A stretch of DNA of 26,323 nucleotides from Thermomicrobiales bacterium (GCA_030447145.1 JAUJLY010000005.1:1-26323), one strand, 5' to 3'. Counted from the first letter of the stretch, positions 7,614-15,669 are shown. Notes: generated by a model from the sequence alone, not told the origin. Program-made: numbers and translations.

Positions 7614-8047
7614 TAACCCCTCCTTTCGCCGAGTGCGGCAAGCCGCCTCGCGGCGTCTTCAGCAGAGATCCGCTTGTTCTGGAGCGCTTCCAGAATGGAC
7701 CGGCGCTCCTCCCGCACCTGACTTGGACGGAGGGACGAATCACTGGTGGAGTACCCGAGCGCACGGACGACCTCGTCCAAACGGGCCTTGACGGTGGGAT
7801 AGGAGATACCGAGGTCGACCTCAATATCCTTGATAACACCACGGTTCTTGATAAAGGTTTCCAGGAAGGCCATTTGGTCGGGTGGAAGCCGTGAAAGACG
7901 ATCTAGGAGGAAGTGCCCTTCGATGGCGGTGCCACAGGAGCCGCACTCCAGTCGGGTGACATGGAGCAAGGCATTGCAGACAGGGCATTCTCCACGGACG
8001 ACGTGCCGAGGGTGCTGATTGCTATCCGGACGTGCTGCATAGTTCAT
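7613..8047 (-). CDS. DUF2089 family zinc-ribbon/HTH protein
   Basis: The 144-residue protein has an N-terminal zinc ribbon (Cys21, Cys24, Cys35, Cys38; CPVC...CGSC), a helix-turn-helix-like middle (about 69-96: RGVIKDIEVDLGISYPTVKARLDEVVRALG), and a C-terminal SHOCT-like hairpin RRSILEALQNKRISAEDAAR (about 116-135). This order defines the DUF2089 family, presumed DNA-binding regulators. The chosen ATG (8047) has AAGGA 9 nt upstream; a longer start would add 13 residues without a better site. It is the first gene of a tightly coupled minus-strand unit driven by the promoter at 8146-8174, so it may be autoregulatory. That is inference. Confidence 0.9.
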   Translation of the reverse strand: MNYAARPDSNQHPRHVVRGECPVCNALLHVTRLECGSCGTAIEGHFLLDRLSRLPPDQMAFLETFIKNRGVIKDIEVDLGISYPTVKARLDEVVRALGYSTSDSSLRPSQVREERRSILEALQNKRISAEDAARRLAALGERRG

Positions 8048-8145
8048 TGCATCTATTCCTTGTGTGTGGCCCGGCCCGATGTGCACCGAGCCAGACCATG
8101 TCCTTCACCGGGCCGATGGGGGTCAGCAACCAGCCCGATGCATGC

Positions 8146-8174
8146 ATCCTAAAGCCGGAACTGAATAATGTCAA
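8146..8174 (-). promoter_or_regulatory. Promoter of the DUF2089-SHOCT-DUF4097 unit
   Basis: On the minus strand a perfect TTGACA (8169-8174), a 17-nt spacer and TAGGAT (8146-8151) give a start near 8138, about 90 nt before the DUF2089 ATG. The surroundings are AT-rich compared with the window. Confidence 0.75.
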
Positions 8175-8285
8175 TAGGAATATTGATAAAATGAATGGCG
8201 ACCTTGATTCCCTGCTAAGAGGCGGAACCGGGATGCGCACTGCCACCGGGAGCCGGACACGGAGTCGTTTCCGTGCCGAAGCGGC

Positions 8286-8291
8286 TATACT
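8286..8291 (+). promoter_or_regulatory. Possible -10 box of the 104-aa gene
   Basis: TATACT lies about 80 nt before the plus-strand gene at 8370. No good -35 is seen 16-18 nt upstream, so this is weak. Confidence 0.3.
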
Positions 8292-8369
8292 CGGGCAGGG
8301 CAGGAACAACCCCTGATGCAGGGAAGCCGGGTGCAATTGAGCTGAGTTCAGGGAAGGAAACGTCAAATC

Positions 8370-8684
8370 ATGGCCTGGTTTGAGGTTGGCGATGCCGTTC
8401 GGGTGACGATGCCGCAGGCAAAAAACAAGCGCGGGTTAATGGGCATCCATGTCATGTACACTACCTCGCCGGAGGCGAAATTCAATGGCGCGGTTGGGAC
8501 AATTACCGAGGTCGACCCCGATGGCCCACAAGGGGCGCCGCAGTATCTGGTTGATTTCCGGGGACATGACAACAGGGTCGCAATACCCTGGTTGGTGCAG
8601 TGGTTTCGTGAGGAATGGATCCGGCATGTGGAGGACCCTGCCGTCGCTGCACGCAATGCAAAGCGCCCCATGGAAACAACATAA
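8370..8684 (+). CDS. Small SH3-like hypothetical protein (104 aa)
   Basis: AAGGA lies upstream of the ATG. The protein starts FEVGDAVRVTMPQAKNKRG, continues with GAVGTITEVDPDGPQGAPQY and then LVDFRG, and ends in a charged helix. The pattern of short beta strands with GDxVRV and GxVGTITEV is typical of SH3/KOW-like barrels found in small nucleic-acid or protein-binding proteins. No family name can be assigned. It has no signal peptide or membrane segment. It is monocistronic, divergent from the DUF2089 unit and closed by a strong terminator at 8697-8728. Confidence 0.75.
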   Translation: MAWFEVGDAVRVTMPQAKNKRGLMGIHVMYTTSPEAKFNGAVGTITEVDPDGPQGAPQYLVDFRGHDNRVAIPWLVQWFREEWIRHVEDPAVAARNAKRPMETT

Positions 8685-8696
8685 GCTGGCGTCTTG

Positions 8697-8728
8697 AAAA
8701 GGGCGCCTCCTTCGAGGTGCCCTTTTCC
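8697..8728. terminator. Bidirectional intrinsic terminator
   Basis: A 9-bp stem GGGCGCCTC / GAGGTGCCC (one G-U pair, loop CTTC) is flanked by AAAA and TTTT. It lies between the convergent 104-aa gene and the MFS gene and can work both ways. Confidence 0.8.
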
Positions 8729-8789
8729 TGTTCATTTGGGCCGCCCAGGGAGCAATAGTCATTGCCCACTGTGGGCGTCGTTGATGCCC

Positions 8790-10094
8790 TTATGCAGCGA
8801 CCGTCCGGGCCTCAACCAACGCCTCCTCCGCGTGCTCCGGCATCTCGCGCATGGCAGGGATAGGGGAGTCCCAGATCCACCGCGCGGCGACCAGCATACC
8901 GATCGTACCCACAATGAGTGCGGTGTGTACCGAGAATATCTGCCCGATGATCCCACCCATCAGCGAACCGAGCATCTGCACCCCGCTGATGATCGCCATC
9001 GTGGAGGACGCAACACGCCCCTGGAGATGATCGGGTGTCAGTGCCTGGCGCAGGCTGAAGCGGTTGATGTTGAAGACGATCAGGGACATCCAGGCGATCG
9101 TTTCCGATGCCACAATCAGCGACAGCGCATATTGCGGAACGAGGATCGCCAGCGGCACGAGCAGGTTACCCACGCCAAAGATCGTCGCGCTCCAGAGAAC
9201 TGTGGGGCCGACACCAAAGGTCCGGGCCAGGGTTGCGGCGATCATGCTCCCGGCCAGTGATCCGATCCCTCCTGCCGCGAAGATCAACCCGACACCGCTT
9301 GTCGTGAGCCCGAGGTCGTCTGTCAGGTAGAGGACGTAGACGGCCAGGAAGATGAATCCGCCGAAGTTCAGGACTGCTGCGCTTGTCGTCAGCGGGCGGA
9401 CAAATTTTGATCCCAATAGTTCATCAAGGCCCTCCCGGATCTCCTGGAGCACGGGACGGAGCCCCGCTGTCGACCGATTTCTCGGGGGTTCAGGGCGTCT
9501 AATGCGTGTCAGGAACCAGCCGGACCAGGCAAATGTGCCGGAGGTGATGCCCATCACCATCGGGCCACTTAACCAACCGATCAGTGAGCCAGCAAGGGCA
9601 GGACCGATGACCTGGGCCAACGACAGGCTGGCGAAGAGTTTGCCGTTTGCATCGCCTAGATGCGTGCGCTCGACCAGGTCCGGAATGATGGCCGACCACG
9701 CCGCGTTGAAGAAGACCGTTTGGCAGCCACCAAGGATGGCCACCACAAGCAGCAACTGATATGAGAGGAGATCCATGAGCGCGGCGACCGGGATCGCGGC
9801 GAAGGTGAGCGCCCGACCGACATCCATTGCGATCATGAGTGGCTTGCGGGGCAGTCGATCAACCCAGACACCGGCAATAAATCCGAGGACCAGTCCCGCG
9901 GCGCTGCCGCTGGCCGCGAGAATCCCCATCTCAAAAGGGCTTGCGTTCAAGGTCAGTGCAGCAATGAGTGGAACGGCGACCAGGCTGAGCTGGGAACCGA
10001 ACTGGGCGATGGTTTCTGCCGACCAAAGGTTGAGAAAGTCATGGTTCCGCCATAGCGCAGAGCACCGGCGGTTGCGAACGATATTCGTGAACAC
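8790..10094 (-). CDS. Major facilitator superfamily exporter (DHA3/EntS-like)
   Basis: The 434-residue integral membrane protein has about 12 spans. It starts RNHDFLNLWSAETIAQFGSQ, a typical DHA3-type beginning, and carries FIAGVWVDRLPRKPLMIAMD in loop 2-3 (the MFS GxxxDRxGRR motif). A short charged central loop (RIRRPEPPRNRS) divides the halves. Relatives export drugs, macrolides or siderophores by proton exchange; the substrate here is unknown. The GTG start at 10094 is supported by GGGAG 8 nt upstream. It is not closely similar to the MFS gene at 3880-5127 beyond the family level. It is divergent from the phosphoesterase-fusion gene, 348 nt away. Confidence 0.87.
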   Translation of the reverse strand: MFTNIVRNRRCSALWRNHDFLNLWSAETIAQFGSQLSLVAVPLIAALTLNASPFEMGILAASGSAAGLVLGFIAGVWVDRLPRKPLMIAMDVGRALTFAAIPVAALMDLLSYQLLLVVAILGGCQTVFFNAAWSAIIPDLVERTHLGDANGKLFASLSLAQVIGPALAGSLIGWLSGPMVMGITSGTFAWSGWFLTRIRRPEPPRNRSTAGLRPVLQEIREGLDELLGSKFVRPLTTSAAVLNFGGFIFLAVYVLYLTDDLGLTTSGVGLIFAAGGIGSLAGSMIAATLARTFGVGPTVLWSATIFGVGNLLVPLAILVPQYALSLIVASETIAWMSLIVFNINRFSLRQALTPDHLQGRVASSTMAIISGVQMLGSLMGGIIGQIFSVHTALIVGTIGMLVAARWIWDSPIPAMREMPEHAEEALVEARTVAA

Positions 10095-10442
10095 GGAAAA
10101 GACTCCCGAAGAGGCGGGAGGTCAGGAGGCGCCTGATCCCGCTGCCCTGATGCGCCGAAAAGAGGAGGCAGCGGTGGTTATCCGTAGAACGGAATCCAGT
10201 CGGATTGGGTGCCATCCCGGTGGCACGAATTGCATCGCATTTGAAGGGTCCTGTGTCGACAACCTGCCTCGAAAGCATCCGTACCGGAGGGGCCGTGTTC
10301 CAGATGCGCGCTTCGATGCGCCTGCAGCGTCTTTCCAAAGCCAGTGTAGCAGGCGCGAAACCCGGTCGTATACTCATCCGAAGAGGAATGCGGCGGCCCC
10401 TCTCATCGTTCTTCTTGCCGCAACTGGTGAAAGCAAGCCTTC
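10095..10442. other. Divergent intergenic region
   Basis: No gene is supported between the two divergent genes. Candidate -10 boxes are TATACT on plus (10369-10374, about 70 nt before the fusion gene) and TACACT on minus (plus 10343-10348), but neither has a convincing -35. The promoters are therefore only tentative. Confidence 0.3.
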
Positions 10443-11978
10443 GTGATTGAACTGGAATTTTTGGGAACCGGCACGTCCACCGGGGTGCCCGTGATTGGCT
10501 GCGACTGTATTGTCTGCCGATCCGGTGACCCTCTGGATGCGCGGCTCCGGGCGTCAGTCGTGATCCGCGCCGATGATGTCACGTTGCTGGTCGATACCTC
10601 GCCCGACCTTCGCTATCAGATGCTGCGCAGCGCTACCCGGCGTATCGATGGTGTGCTGTTCACGCACACCCACGCCGATCATACCGCCGGTATGGACGAG
10701 ATACGGCGATTCAATGCCATGCAGAGGGCCAGGATCCCCGCATGGGCTCCAGAGAACGCGGCGGCTGATCTGCAGGAGCGATTCGGCTACGCGTTTCGTG
10801 AGGAGTTCCCGGTCTTCGGGATGGCACCGGATCTTGATCTCCACGTTATCAGGGATACCGCTCCCTTCGATGTGGCTGGCGTGACGGTGCAACCCGTGCC
10901 GATCATGCATGGCCGGTTGCCGGTGCTGGGGTACCGCGTCGGCAACATCGCCTACCTCACGGATGTGAAGACGATTCCCGAGGCATCCCGCGACCTCCTC
11001 CGGGATCTCGATGTTCTGGTGCTGACGGCTCTTCGCCGTGACCAGCATCCAGCCCACATGACGCTCGAAGAGGCCCTGGCCGCGATCGATGATCTGAAGC
11101 CGCGCCGGGCCTGTCTCTCCCATATCGGGCACGACATGGGAATGCATGCCGATGTCCAGGCTGGATTGCCGGAGAATGTGCATCTGGCATACGACGGGAT
11201 GCGGGTCATAGGACCGGACCGGATAGCGGTTGTTTCGGATGTCCACGGCAACATGACTGCCTATGATGCTGTGCTTGCTGACATCGAGGCTCGTGGCATT
11301 CGGCGCGTGATCAATCTGGGAGATGTGATCGGGAAGGGCCCGTGTGGCTCGGCCGCCGTCGCCCGAACACGCCAACGGTGCGAGGCGACAGTCCGCGGAA
11401 ATTGGGATGAATTCATCGACTCGAAAGAGCTTGAACCGAATACGGCGCTGAAGTGGTGGTATGACGACCTGACAGAGGAAGACCGCTCATGGTTGCGATC
11501 GTTGCCGTTTTCGATCGATCTTCAGATAAGCGGCCGCATGGTGCGGCATTTTCATGCATCAGCGGATAGAGTGTTTCATCGGGTACGGGCTCAACACACT
11601 GACGCGGAATTCAATCGGATGTTCCGGAATACGGAGGCAACTGGTAGTGGCCAAGAGCCTTCCGTCGTCGTGTACGGCGATATTCATGCCGCTTATGCTG
11701 AAGAGCAAGGGAACAGGACGCTGATCAACGCCGGGAGTGTCGGCAATCCACTGGACCAGCCGACAGCCTCCTACGTCATCCTGGAAGGTGTAACTGATGG
11801 GGTTAAAGCAGGCCCATTCCGGTACGAGATCGTGCGGGTTCCATACGATATAGAAGCCGAGATCTCGATTGCCAGGGAGCGTGGGATGCTTGAACTGGAT
11901 GAGTACGCCGTTGAGCTGCGATCCGCGGTGTATCGGGGATTGCAACCGTCCAAAGTGGCAGGGTCAGGGTCTGGCTGA
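10443..11978 (+). CDS. Fusion of PhnP-like MBL phosphodiesterase and calcineurin-like phosphoesterase
   Basis: This 511-residue protein joins two metallo-phosphoesterases. Residues 1-255 are a metallo-beta-lactamase-fold domain of the PhnP type: FLGTGTSTGVPVIGC, a zinc-binding CDCIVC cluster (Cys20/22/25), HTHADH (75-80), the metal ligand Asp174 in YLTDVKTI, and SHIGHD (226-231). PhnP proteins hydrolyse cyclic phosphodiesters such as 5-phosphoribosyl 1,2-cyclic phosphate. Residues 260-480 are a calcineurin-like phosphoesterase: SDVHGN (265-270), NLGDVIGKGP (291-300), GNWDEF (319-324) in place of GNHD, then VVVYGDIHAAY and INAGSVGNP. The start is a GTG with only a weak upstream GAAAG. No C-P lyase (phn) genes are nearby. 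Successive action on one substrate is inference; the fusion itself is directly visible as one open frame. Confidence 0.88.
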   Translation: MIELEFLGTGTSTGVPVIGCDCIVCRSGDPLDARLRASVVIRADDVTLLVDTSPDLRYQMLRSATRRIDGVLFTHTHADHTAGMDEIRRFNAMQRARIPAWAPENAAADLQERFGYAFREEFPVFGMAPDLDLHVIRDTAPFDVAGVTVQPVPIMHGRLPVLGYRVGNIAYLTDVKTIPEASRDLLRDLDVLVLTALRRDQHPAHMTLEEALAAIDDLKPRRACLSHIGHDMGMHADVQAGLPENVHLAYDGMRVIGPDRIAVVSDVHGNMTAYDAVLADIEARGIRRVINLGDVIGKGPCGSAAVARTRQRCEATVRGNWDEFIDSKELEPNTALKWWYDDLTEEDRSWLRSLPFSIDLQISGRMVRHFHASADRVFHRVRAQHTDAEFNRMFRNTEATGSGQEPSVVVYGDIHAAYAEEQGNRTLINAGSVGNPLDQPTASYVILEGVTDGVKAGPFRYEIVRVPYDIEAEISIARERGMLELDEYAVELRSAVYRGLQPSKVAGSGSG

Positions 11979-12013
11979 GATCGTACTGTCCCATGCGCAC
12001 CAGGTGGGTGATT

Positions 12014-12219
12014 GCCTTTAGAACTATTTTCAGAGAGGTTGCAGGTCTGTCGCACCTGTCGTCTGTAGCGGAGGACTTGCGGTGCATGCGGTCTATTTGC
12101 GTCCACGAACGCAGCCATCTCCTCCTGACAGGCCACGAGGGACGACATTGCTGCGGCAAGGGTCGCTACACTCTCCACCTGGCCGACAGGGGAATCGATC
12201 TCATCGCAAATCGCTGTAG
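12014..12219. repeat. Dispersed intergenic repeat, copy A
   Basis: About 205 bp just downstream of the fusion gene align over nearly their whole length with copy B (21469-21721). The core is the block GTCTGTAGCGGAGGACTTGC at about 12061-12080 and TTGCGTCCACGAA. GGAGGA (12070-12075) and TCCTCC (12120-12125) form the arms of a conserved hairpin. Read on the minus strand, 12057-12133 encodes a segment with AAFVDANRPHAPQVLRYRRQ that is conserved in copy B. No transposase or terminal target duplication is seen. Confidence 0.85.
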
Positions 12220-12401
12220 GGCCGCGAAGCGGCACGGATAAATGTGGACAGAAGTTGGCACTCTTTTCCCCTAGAGTGAATATAGGGTACTACCGTGAGA
12301 CCCGATCCAGCATCGGTACGACTTGGCTGTCAGGCACCACGAGGTTCGATAGGACAAATGCGCGACACCGATTTCGATATGTGCCTGAGGCGTAATCCAT
12401 C

Positions 12402-13418
12402 ATGTCAACAACAGAGTTGACGCCCGCCAACACCTCCGCCAGGATGACGGACGGGCTGACTCGCGCGGACGGCGAGGTCGAACATCAGCAGGTCTCCCCA
12501 GGTGCGACCCGAGGCTTTTTGCCGGAGCTCGCTGCGCTCGCCGTCGTGATCGTCTGGGGGTCCACCTTCACGCTGACCAAATCAACCTATACGGAGATCG
12601 CACCCCTCGCGTTCGGTTTCGCGCGGTTCATCATCATTCCCGTCATCGCGTTTGCGGTGCTCATCATCCAGGCCCGTCGAACGGATCAGCCAAAGTGGTG
12701 GCGGATCAAGCGGCAGGATCTGCCGCTCTTCGTATTGACCGGCGTCTGCGGCTACACGTTCTATCAGCTTGGCTTCATGCTGGGCCTGGCCCACACATCC
12801 CCGTTTTCCGGCTCGTTGATGATCTCGCTGCAGCCGATCGTCACGTTGGGCATCGTGACGCTCCTCGGTGAACGCCAACCCCTTCTGGTCTGGGTGGGAG
12901 TGCTCGTCTCGCTCGCCGGTGTCGCGATGTTCCTGGCCAATGGCGATGGGGAAAGCCAGTTGCTGGGTAACGTGATCAGCTTTGCTGGTGGGGCCTCGTT
13001 CGCGGTGTACCAGGTCTTCAACCGGCGCCTGATCCGGGAATATCCCCCTGCGACGTACTCTGCATATTCCACGCTCTTTGGTGCCATTCCGTTGCTCATC
13101 ATCTCGGCGCCTGAAGCCATGCGCCAGGACTGGGGAGCGATCAGCACGCAGTTGTGGCTGACGCTCGCCTACATGTGCGTCTTCCCCGTTTATCTCGCCT
13201 ATATCGTGTGGGGCTGGGTCATTGGCAAGCGCGGGGTGGCAATCAGCGGCCTGACGCTCCTGGTCCCGGTCGTGGCCGGGGTGATTGCGGTCATCTTCTT
13301 CGATGAGGCATTCGGACCGCAGAAGCTGTTCGGCGGCGCACTTGCCCTGGCAGGTCTGCTGATCGTGCAGCAGGCGAACCGGCTCGTCCGGACGCGTCGT
13401 GCGGCTCAAGGTGCATAG
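12402..13418 (+). CDS. EamA/DMT-family transporter
   Basis: The 338-residue protein has a soluble N-terminal tail of about 40 residues, then ten predicted membrane spans in two EamA repeats. The first repeat starts ALAVVIVWGSTFTLTKSTY and the second NVISFAGGASFAVYQVFNRR. The second ends in the family signature LLVPVVAGVIAVIFFDEAFG. The drug/metabolite transporter superfamily exports amino acids, purines or other metabolites across the inner membrane; the substrate cannot be inferred. The ATG has GAGG about 10 nt upstream. A TTGGCA with a poor -10 near 12255-12283 is the best promoter candidate. The gene is monocistronic, with a terminator-like hairpin at 13516-13538. The stop is TAG. Confidence 0.9.
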   Translation: MSTTELTPANTSARMTDGLTRADGEVEHQQVSPGATRGFLPELAALAVVIVWGSTFTLTKSTYTEIAPLAFGFARFIIIPVIAFAVLIIQARRTDQPKWWRIKRQDLPLFVLTGVCGYTFYQLGFMLGLAHTSPFSGSLMISLQPIVTLGIVTLLGERQPLLVWVGVLVSLAGVAMFLANGDGESQLLGNVISFAGGASFAVYQVFNRRLIREYPPATYSAYSTLFGAIPLLIISAPEAMRQDWGAISTQLWLTLAYMCVFPVYLAYIVWGWVIGKRGVAISGLTLLVPVVAGVIAVIFFDEAFGPQKLFGGALALAGLLIVQQANRLVRTRRAAQGA

Positions 13419-13515
13419 CAGGGACAACCGCGGCGCAACGGTGCCGTCTCCGCCAGGGAGTGTTTCGCAGCTGGTATGGTCCTGCTGACCGCCGCGGGCA
13501 ACTCCCCGGGATCGG

Positions 13516-13538
13516 GTCCCGAAAGGTCGTTTCGGGAC
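13516..13538 (+). terminator. Hairpin downstream of the EamA gene
   Basis: A perfect 9-bp stem GTCCCGAAA / TTTCGGGAC with loop GGTCG. No T-tract follows, so termination efficiency is uncertain. Confidence 0.5.
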
Positions 13539-13620
13539 TCGTTGGAATCCGGCGTCTATTCGCTCACTTTCCCCCGGCCTGCCGTGGCTGGCTGCATCCG
13601 GTCCCGCAGGCGTAACCTGC

Positions 13621-13626
13621 TAGAAT
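13621..13626 (+). promoter_or_regulatory. -10 box TAGAAT directly before a GTG start (leaderless mRNA)
   Basis: TAGAAT ends 7 nt before the GTG of the glycosyltransferase, so transcription would begin at or within a base of the start codon. There is no Shine-Dalgarno sequence, and the -35 is weak. This is the arrangement of leaderless genes in several high-GC phyla. Confidence 0.55.
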
Positions 13627-13633
13627 CACCCCT

Positions 13634-14779
13634 GTGAAGATTGCCCTCGTTTCTCCATACAGCATGCACAAACCGGGCGGTGTTGCGGAGCATGTTGCCC
13701 ATCTGCGAGACGAATTTCGTCGCCTGGGTCATACGGTCAAGGTGATGGCGCCTCGGGGTCCCCGCGGTGGGCTTGAGGTGAGCGAAGACGAGTACGGTAT
13801 CGGCCGTACCATCACGATCCCCGGTAACGGCAGCAAGATGCGGCTCACCTTCGACGTCACGCTCTACGCGGACGTGAAGGCGATCATGCGGCGTGAGCAA
13901 TTCGATATCGTCCATCTCCACGAGCCGCTGATGCCCGTGCTTCCCTACATGGTGCTGCTCAACTCTTCTTCGGTGAATGTCGCGACCTTCCACGCCTATA
14001 GCCCGTCGCAGCCTTGGTACAACGCGTTCAAGCCGTACATGTCTTTCGTGTTGGGGCGGATCGATGCGCGGATCGCGGTTTCTCCCCCAGCCAAGGATTT
14101 CATCAACAGGTACTTCGAGGGCGACTATCAGGTGATTCCGAACGGGATCGATGTGGAGGCCTATGGTCCCCATGTCGAGCCCTTTCCTTGGGCGAGTGAC
14201 GGATGCAAGCGGATTCTCTTCGTTGGCCGCTTCGAGGAGCCCCGGAAGGGGTTCAAGTACCTGCTTCGCGCCATGCCGATGGTGAGGCAGCAGTTCCCGG
14301 ACGCCAGGCTGATCGTCCTGGGGGCTGGCGAGCCGGATAAGTTCGAGGGGCTGATGGAGCGCCTTGGAATCACCGGCGTCGAGTTCAAGGGGTTCGTGTC
14401 ACACGCAGATAAAGCACGCTACTATGCCAGTTGCGATGTGGCCTGCGTTCCCTCGACGGGCAACGAGAGCTTTGGCTACGTGGTGGTGGAACCGATGGCG
14501 GCCGGTAAGCCAGTAGTGGCAAGTAACATCGCTGGCTATGCAAGCGTGATGACCTCTGGCAAGAATGGTGTGCTGGTGGAGCCGCGCAACCCCCAGGCGC
14601 TTGCATTGGCACTCGTCCGCGTGCTGGCAGACAGCGACATGCAGCAGCGTCTCGGTGCTACCGGGCTGGTGGACGCCCAGCAATACGCATGGCCCCGCGT
14701 GGCGGCCCGCGTGCTCGAGGTCTATCGGGAAGCGACTGCGCGGGCGGGGAAAGCATCGTGGCGGCAGGAGTTCCGGTAG
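13634..14779 (+). CDS. GT4 glycosyltransferase, PimA-like (phosphatidylinositol mannosyltransferase family)
   Basis: The 381-residue GT-B enzyme is a family 4 glycosyltransferase resembling mycobacterial PimA, which adds mannose from GDP-mannose to phosphatidylinositol on the cytoplasmic membrane face. Seen: the N-terminal SPYSMHKPGGVAEHV (GGV donor loop), FDIVHLHEP (about 95-103), VATFHAYSPSQ, then the C-terminal VIPNGIDVEAYG, ILFVGRFEEPRKGFKYLLRA (close to the PimA FLGRYDEPRKG block), and the EX7E-type ESFGYVVVEPMAAGKPVVAS. There is no signal peptide. The GTG start follows the TAGAAT -10 box directly, suggesting leaderless expression. A CDP-alcohol phosphatidyltransferase follows 54 nt downstream, as pgsA and pimA are neighbours in actinobacteria. 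Specificity is inferred from family and context. Confidence 0.88.
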   Translation: MKIALVSPYSMHKPGGVAEHVAHLRDEFRRLGHTVKVMAPRGPRGGLEVSEDEYGIGRTITIPGNGSKMRLTFDVTLYADVKAIMRREQFDIVHLHEPLMPVLPYMVLLNSSSVNVATFHAYSPSQPWYNAFKPYMSFVLGRIDARIAVSPPAKDFINRYFEGDYQVIPNGIDVEAYGPHVEPFPWASDGCKRILFVGRFEEPRKGFKYLLRAMPMVRQQFPDARLIVLGAGEPDKFEGLMERLGITGVEFKGFVSHADKARYYASCDVACVPSTGNESFGYVVVEPMAAGKPVVASNIAGYASVMTSGKNGVLVEPRNPQALALALVRVLADSDMQQRLGATGLVDAQQYAWPRVAARVLEVYREATARAGKASWRQEFR

Positions 14780-14833
14780 GCCGGGGAAGCGATAGCTCGC
14801 CAGCAGGTGCGATCAGGGAGAGGGGACGGGACG

Positions 14834-15448
14834 GTGATATCGGAGCGCATCAGAACATGGGTCCGGGGATATATGCTCCATGTCGGTGCGTGGTTCGCCT
14901 CGATGGGCATTACTCCCAACATGGCGACCCTCATCGGATTGGCCCTGAACGGCATTGTCGCCGTGATCATCGCCTTCGGATACCCGGTCCTTGGTGGGGT
15001 GCTGTTGCTGTTTGCCAGTGCGTTCGACATGGTCGATGGTGCCATCGCCCGGTCGACCAATGCGGTTTCCACATTCGGTGGCTTTTTCGACTCGACGATC
15101 GATCGCTATTCGGAGATCGTTGTCTATATCGGCCTGCTCGTCTGGCTGAACCAGACAGGTGACGACCATCTCGGCTCCGTGCTGACTCTCGTTGCCGCAA
15201 CGGGCGCCCTGATGATCAGTTATGCCCGCGCCCGTGCCGAGGCGATCGGCTACAAGGCATCGGTTGGTCTCGTGGCTCGCCCGGAGCGTGTGGTCCTGCT
15301 GGCGATTTGTCTCATCATTAACCAGCCACTGTGGGCCTTGTGGGTTCTCGCGGTCCTGACCCACGTGACGGCTGCCTGGCGCATCATCCACGTCTATCGC
15401 CTGGCTATCGCCGATGGCGGTGTCACCACAACGAATCGGACACCATGA
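14834..15448 (+). CDS. CDP-alcohol phosphatidyltransferase (PI-phosphate synthase-like)
   Basis: The 204-residue membrane enzyme shows the full family signature DMVDGAIARSTNAVSTFGGF plus FDSTIDR, i.e. D-x2-D-G-x2-A-R-x8-G-x3-D-x3-D. The four Asp residues bind metal and the CDP-diacylglycerol pyrophosphate. About six membrane spans follow the pattern of the family. The enzyme moves a phosphatidyl group from CDP-diacylglycerol to an alcohol; beside a PimA-like enzyme the likely acceptor is inositol 1-phosphate, though glycerol-3-phosphate is possible. I chose the GTG at 14834 (MISERIRTWVRGY) with a purine-rich AGGGAGAGGGGA upstream; a GTG at 14807 would add nine residues. The stop overlaps the next start (ATGA). 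Confidence 0.88.
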   Translation: MISERIRTWVRGYMLHVGAWFASMGITPNMATLIGLALNGIVAVIIAFGYPVLGGVLLLFASAFDMVDGAIARSTNAVSTFGGFFDSTIDRYSEIVVYIGLLVWLNQTGDDHLGSVLTLVAATGALMISYARARAEAIGYKASVGLVARPERVVLLAICLIINQPLWALWVLAVLTHVTAAWRIIHVYRLAIADGGVTTTNRTP

Positions 15449-15669
15449 GCGACCCGAACGGCTCCAGCAAGCGCGTAATCAGGGTGCCGGAACCGACGGT
15501 CGTGGATCCGGGATCGCGTGAATACCGGGACATTGATGACGACGACGTGCTGGTGAGCCCGGCGGACATCGGATCCGCATCGCGCTCATGTCTGGCGATC
15601 ATCATCATCCTGCTTCTCATCGTGCTACTGATTTGTCTTTTCCTGCTGGCGCAGCCCCTCGTCGACTGA
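15445..15669 (+). CDS. Small single-span membrane protein (74 aa)
   Basis: The ATG overlaps the stop of the phosphatidyltransferase gene by four bases (ATGA), which implies translational coupling. Residues 1-48 are hydrophilic and very acidic in the middle (YRDIDDDDV). Residues about 49-70 form one strong membrane span (CLAIIIILLLIVLLICLFLL), so the N-terminus is probably cytoplasmic. It is too short and simple to assign a family. Its coupling suggests a role in or beside the lipid enzymes, for example an accessory subunit. Confidence 0.7.
   Translation: MSDPNGSSKRVIRVPEPTVVDPGSREYRDIDDDDVLVSPADIGSASRSCLAIIIILLLIVLLICLFLLAQPLVD

Noticed and set aside
6397..7791. Long plus-strand open frame antisense to the DUF4097 and SHOCT-like genes
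   Set aside because: It has no domain or ribosome site, its composition is the mirror of the real coding strand, and it runs across three well-supported minus-strand genes.
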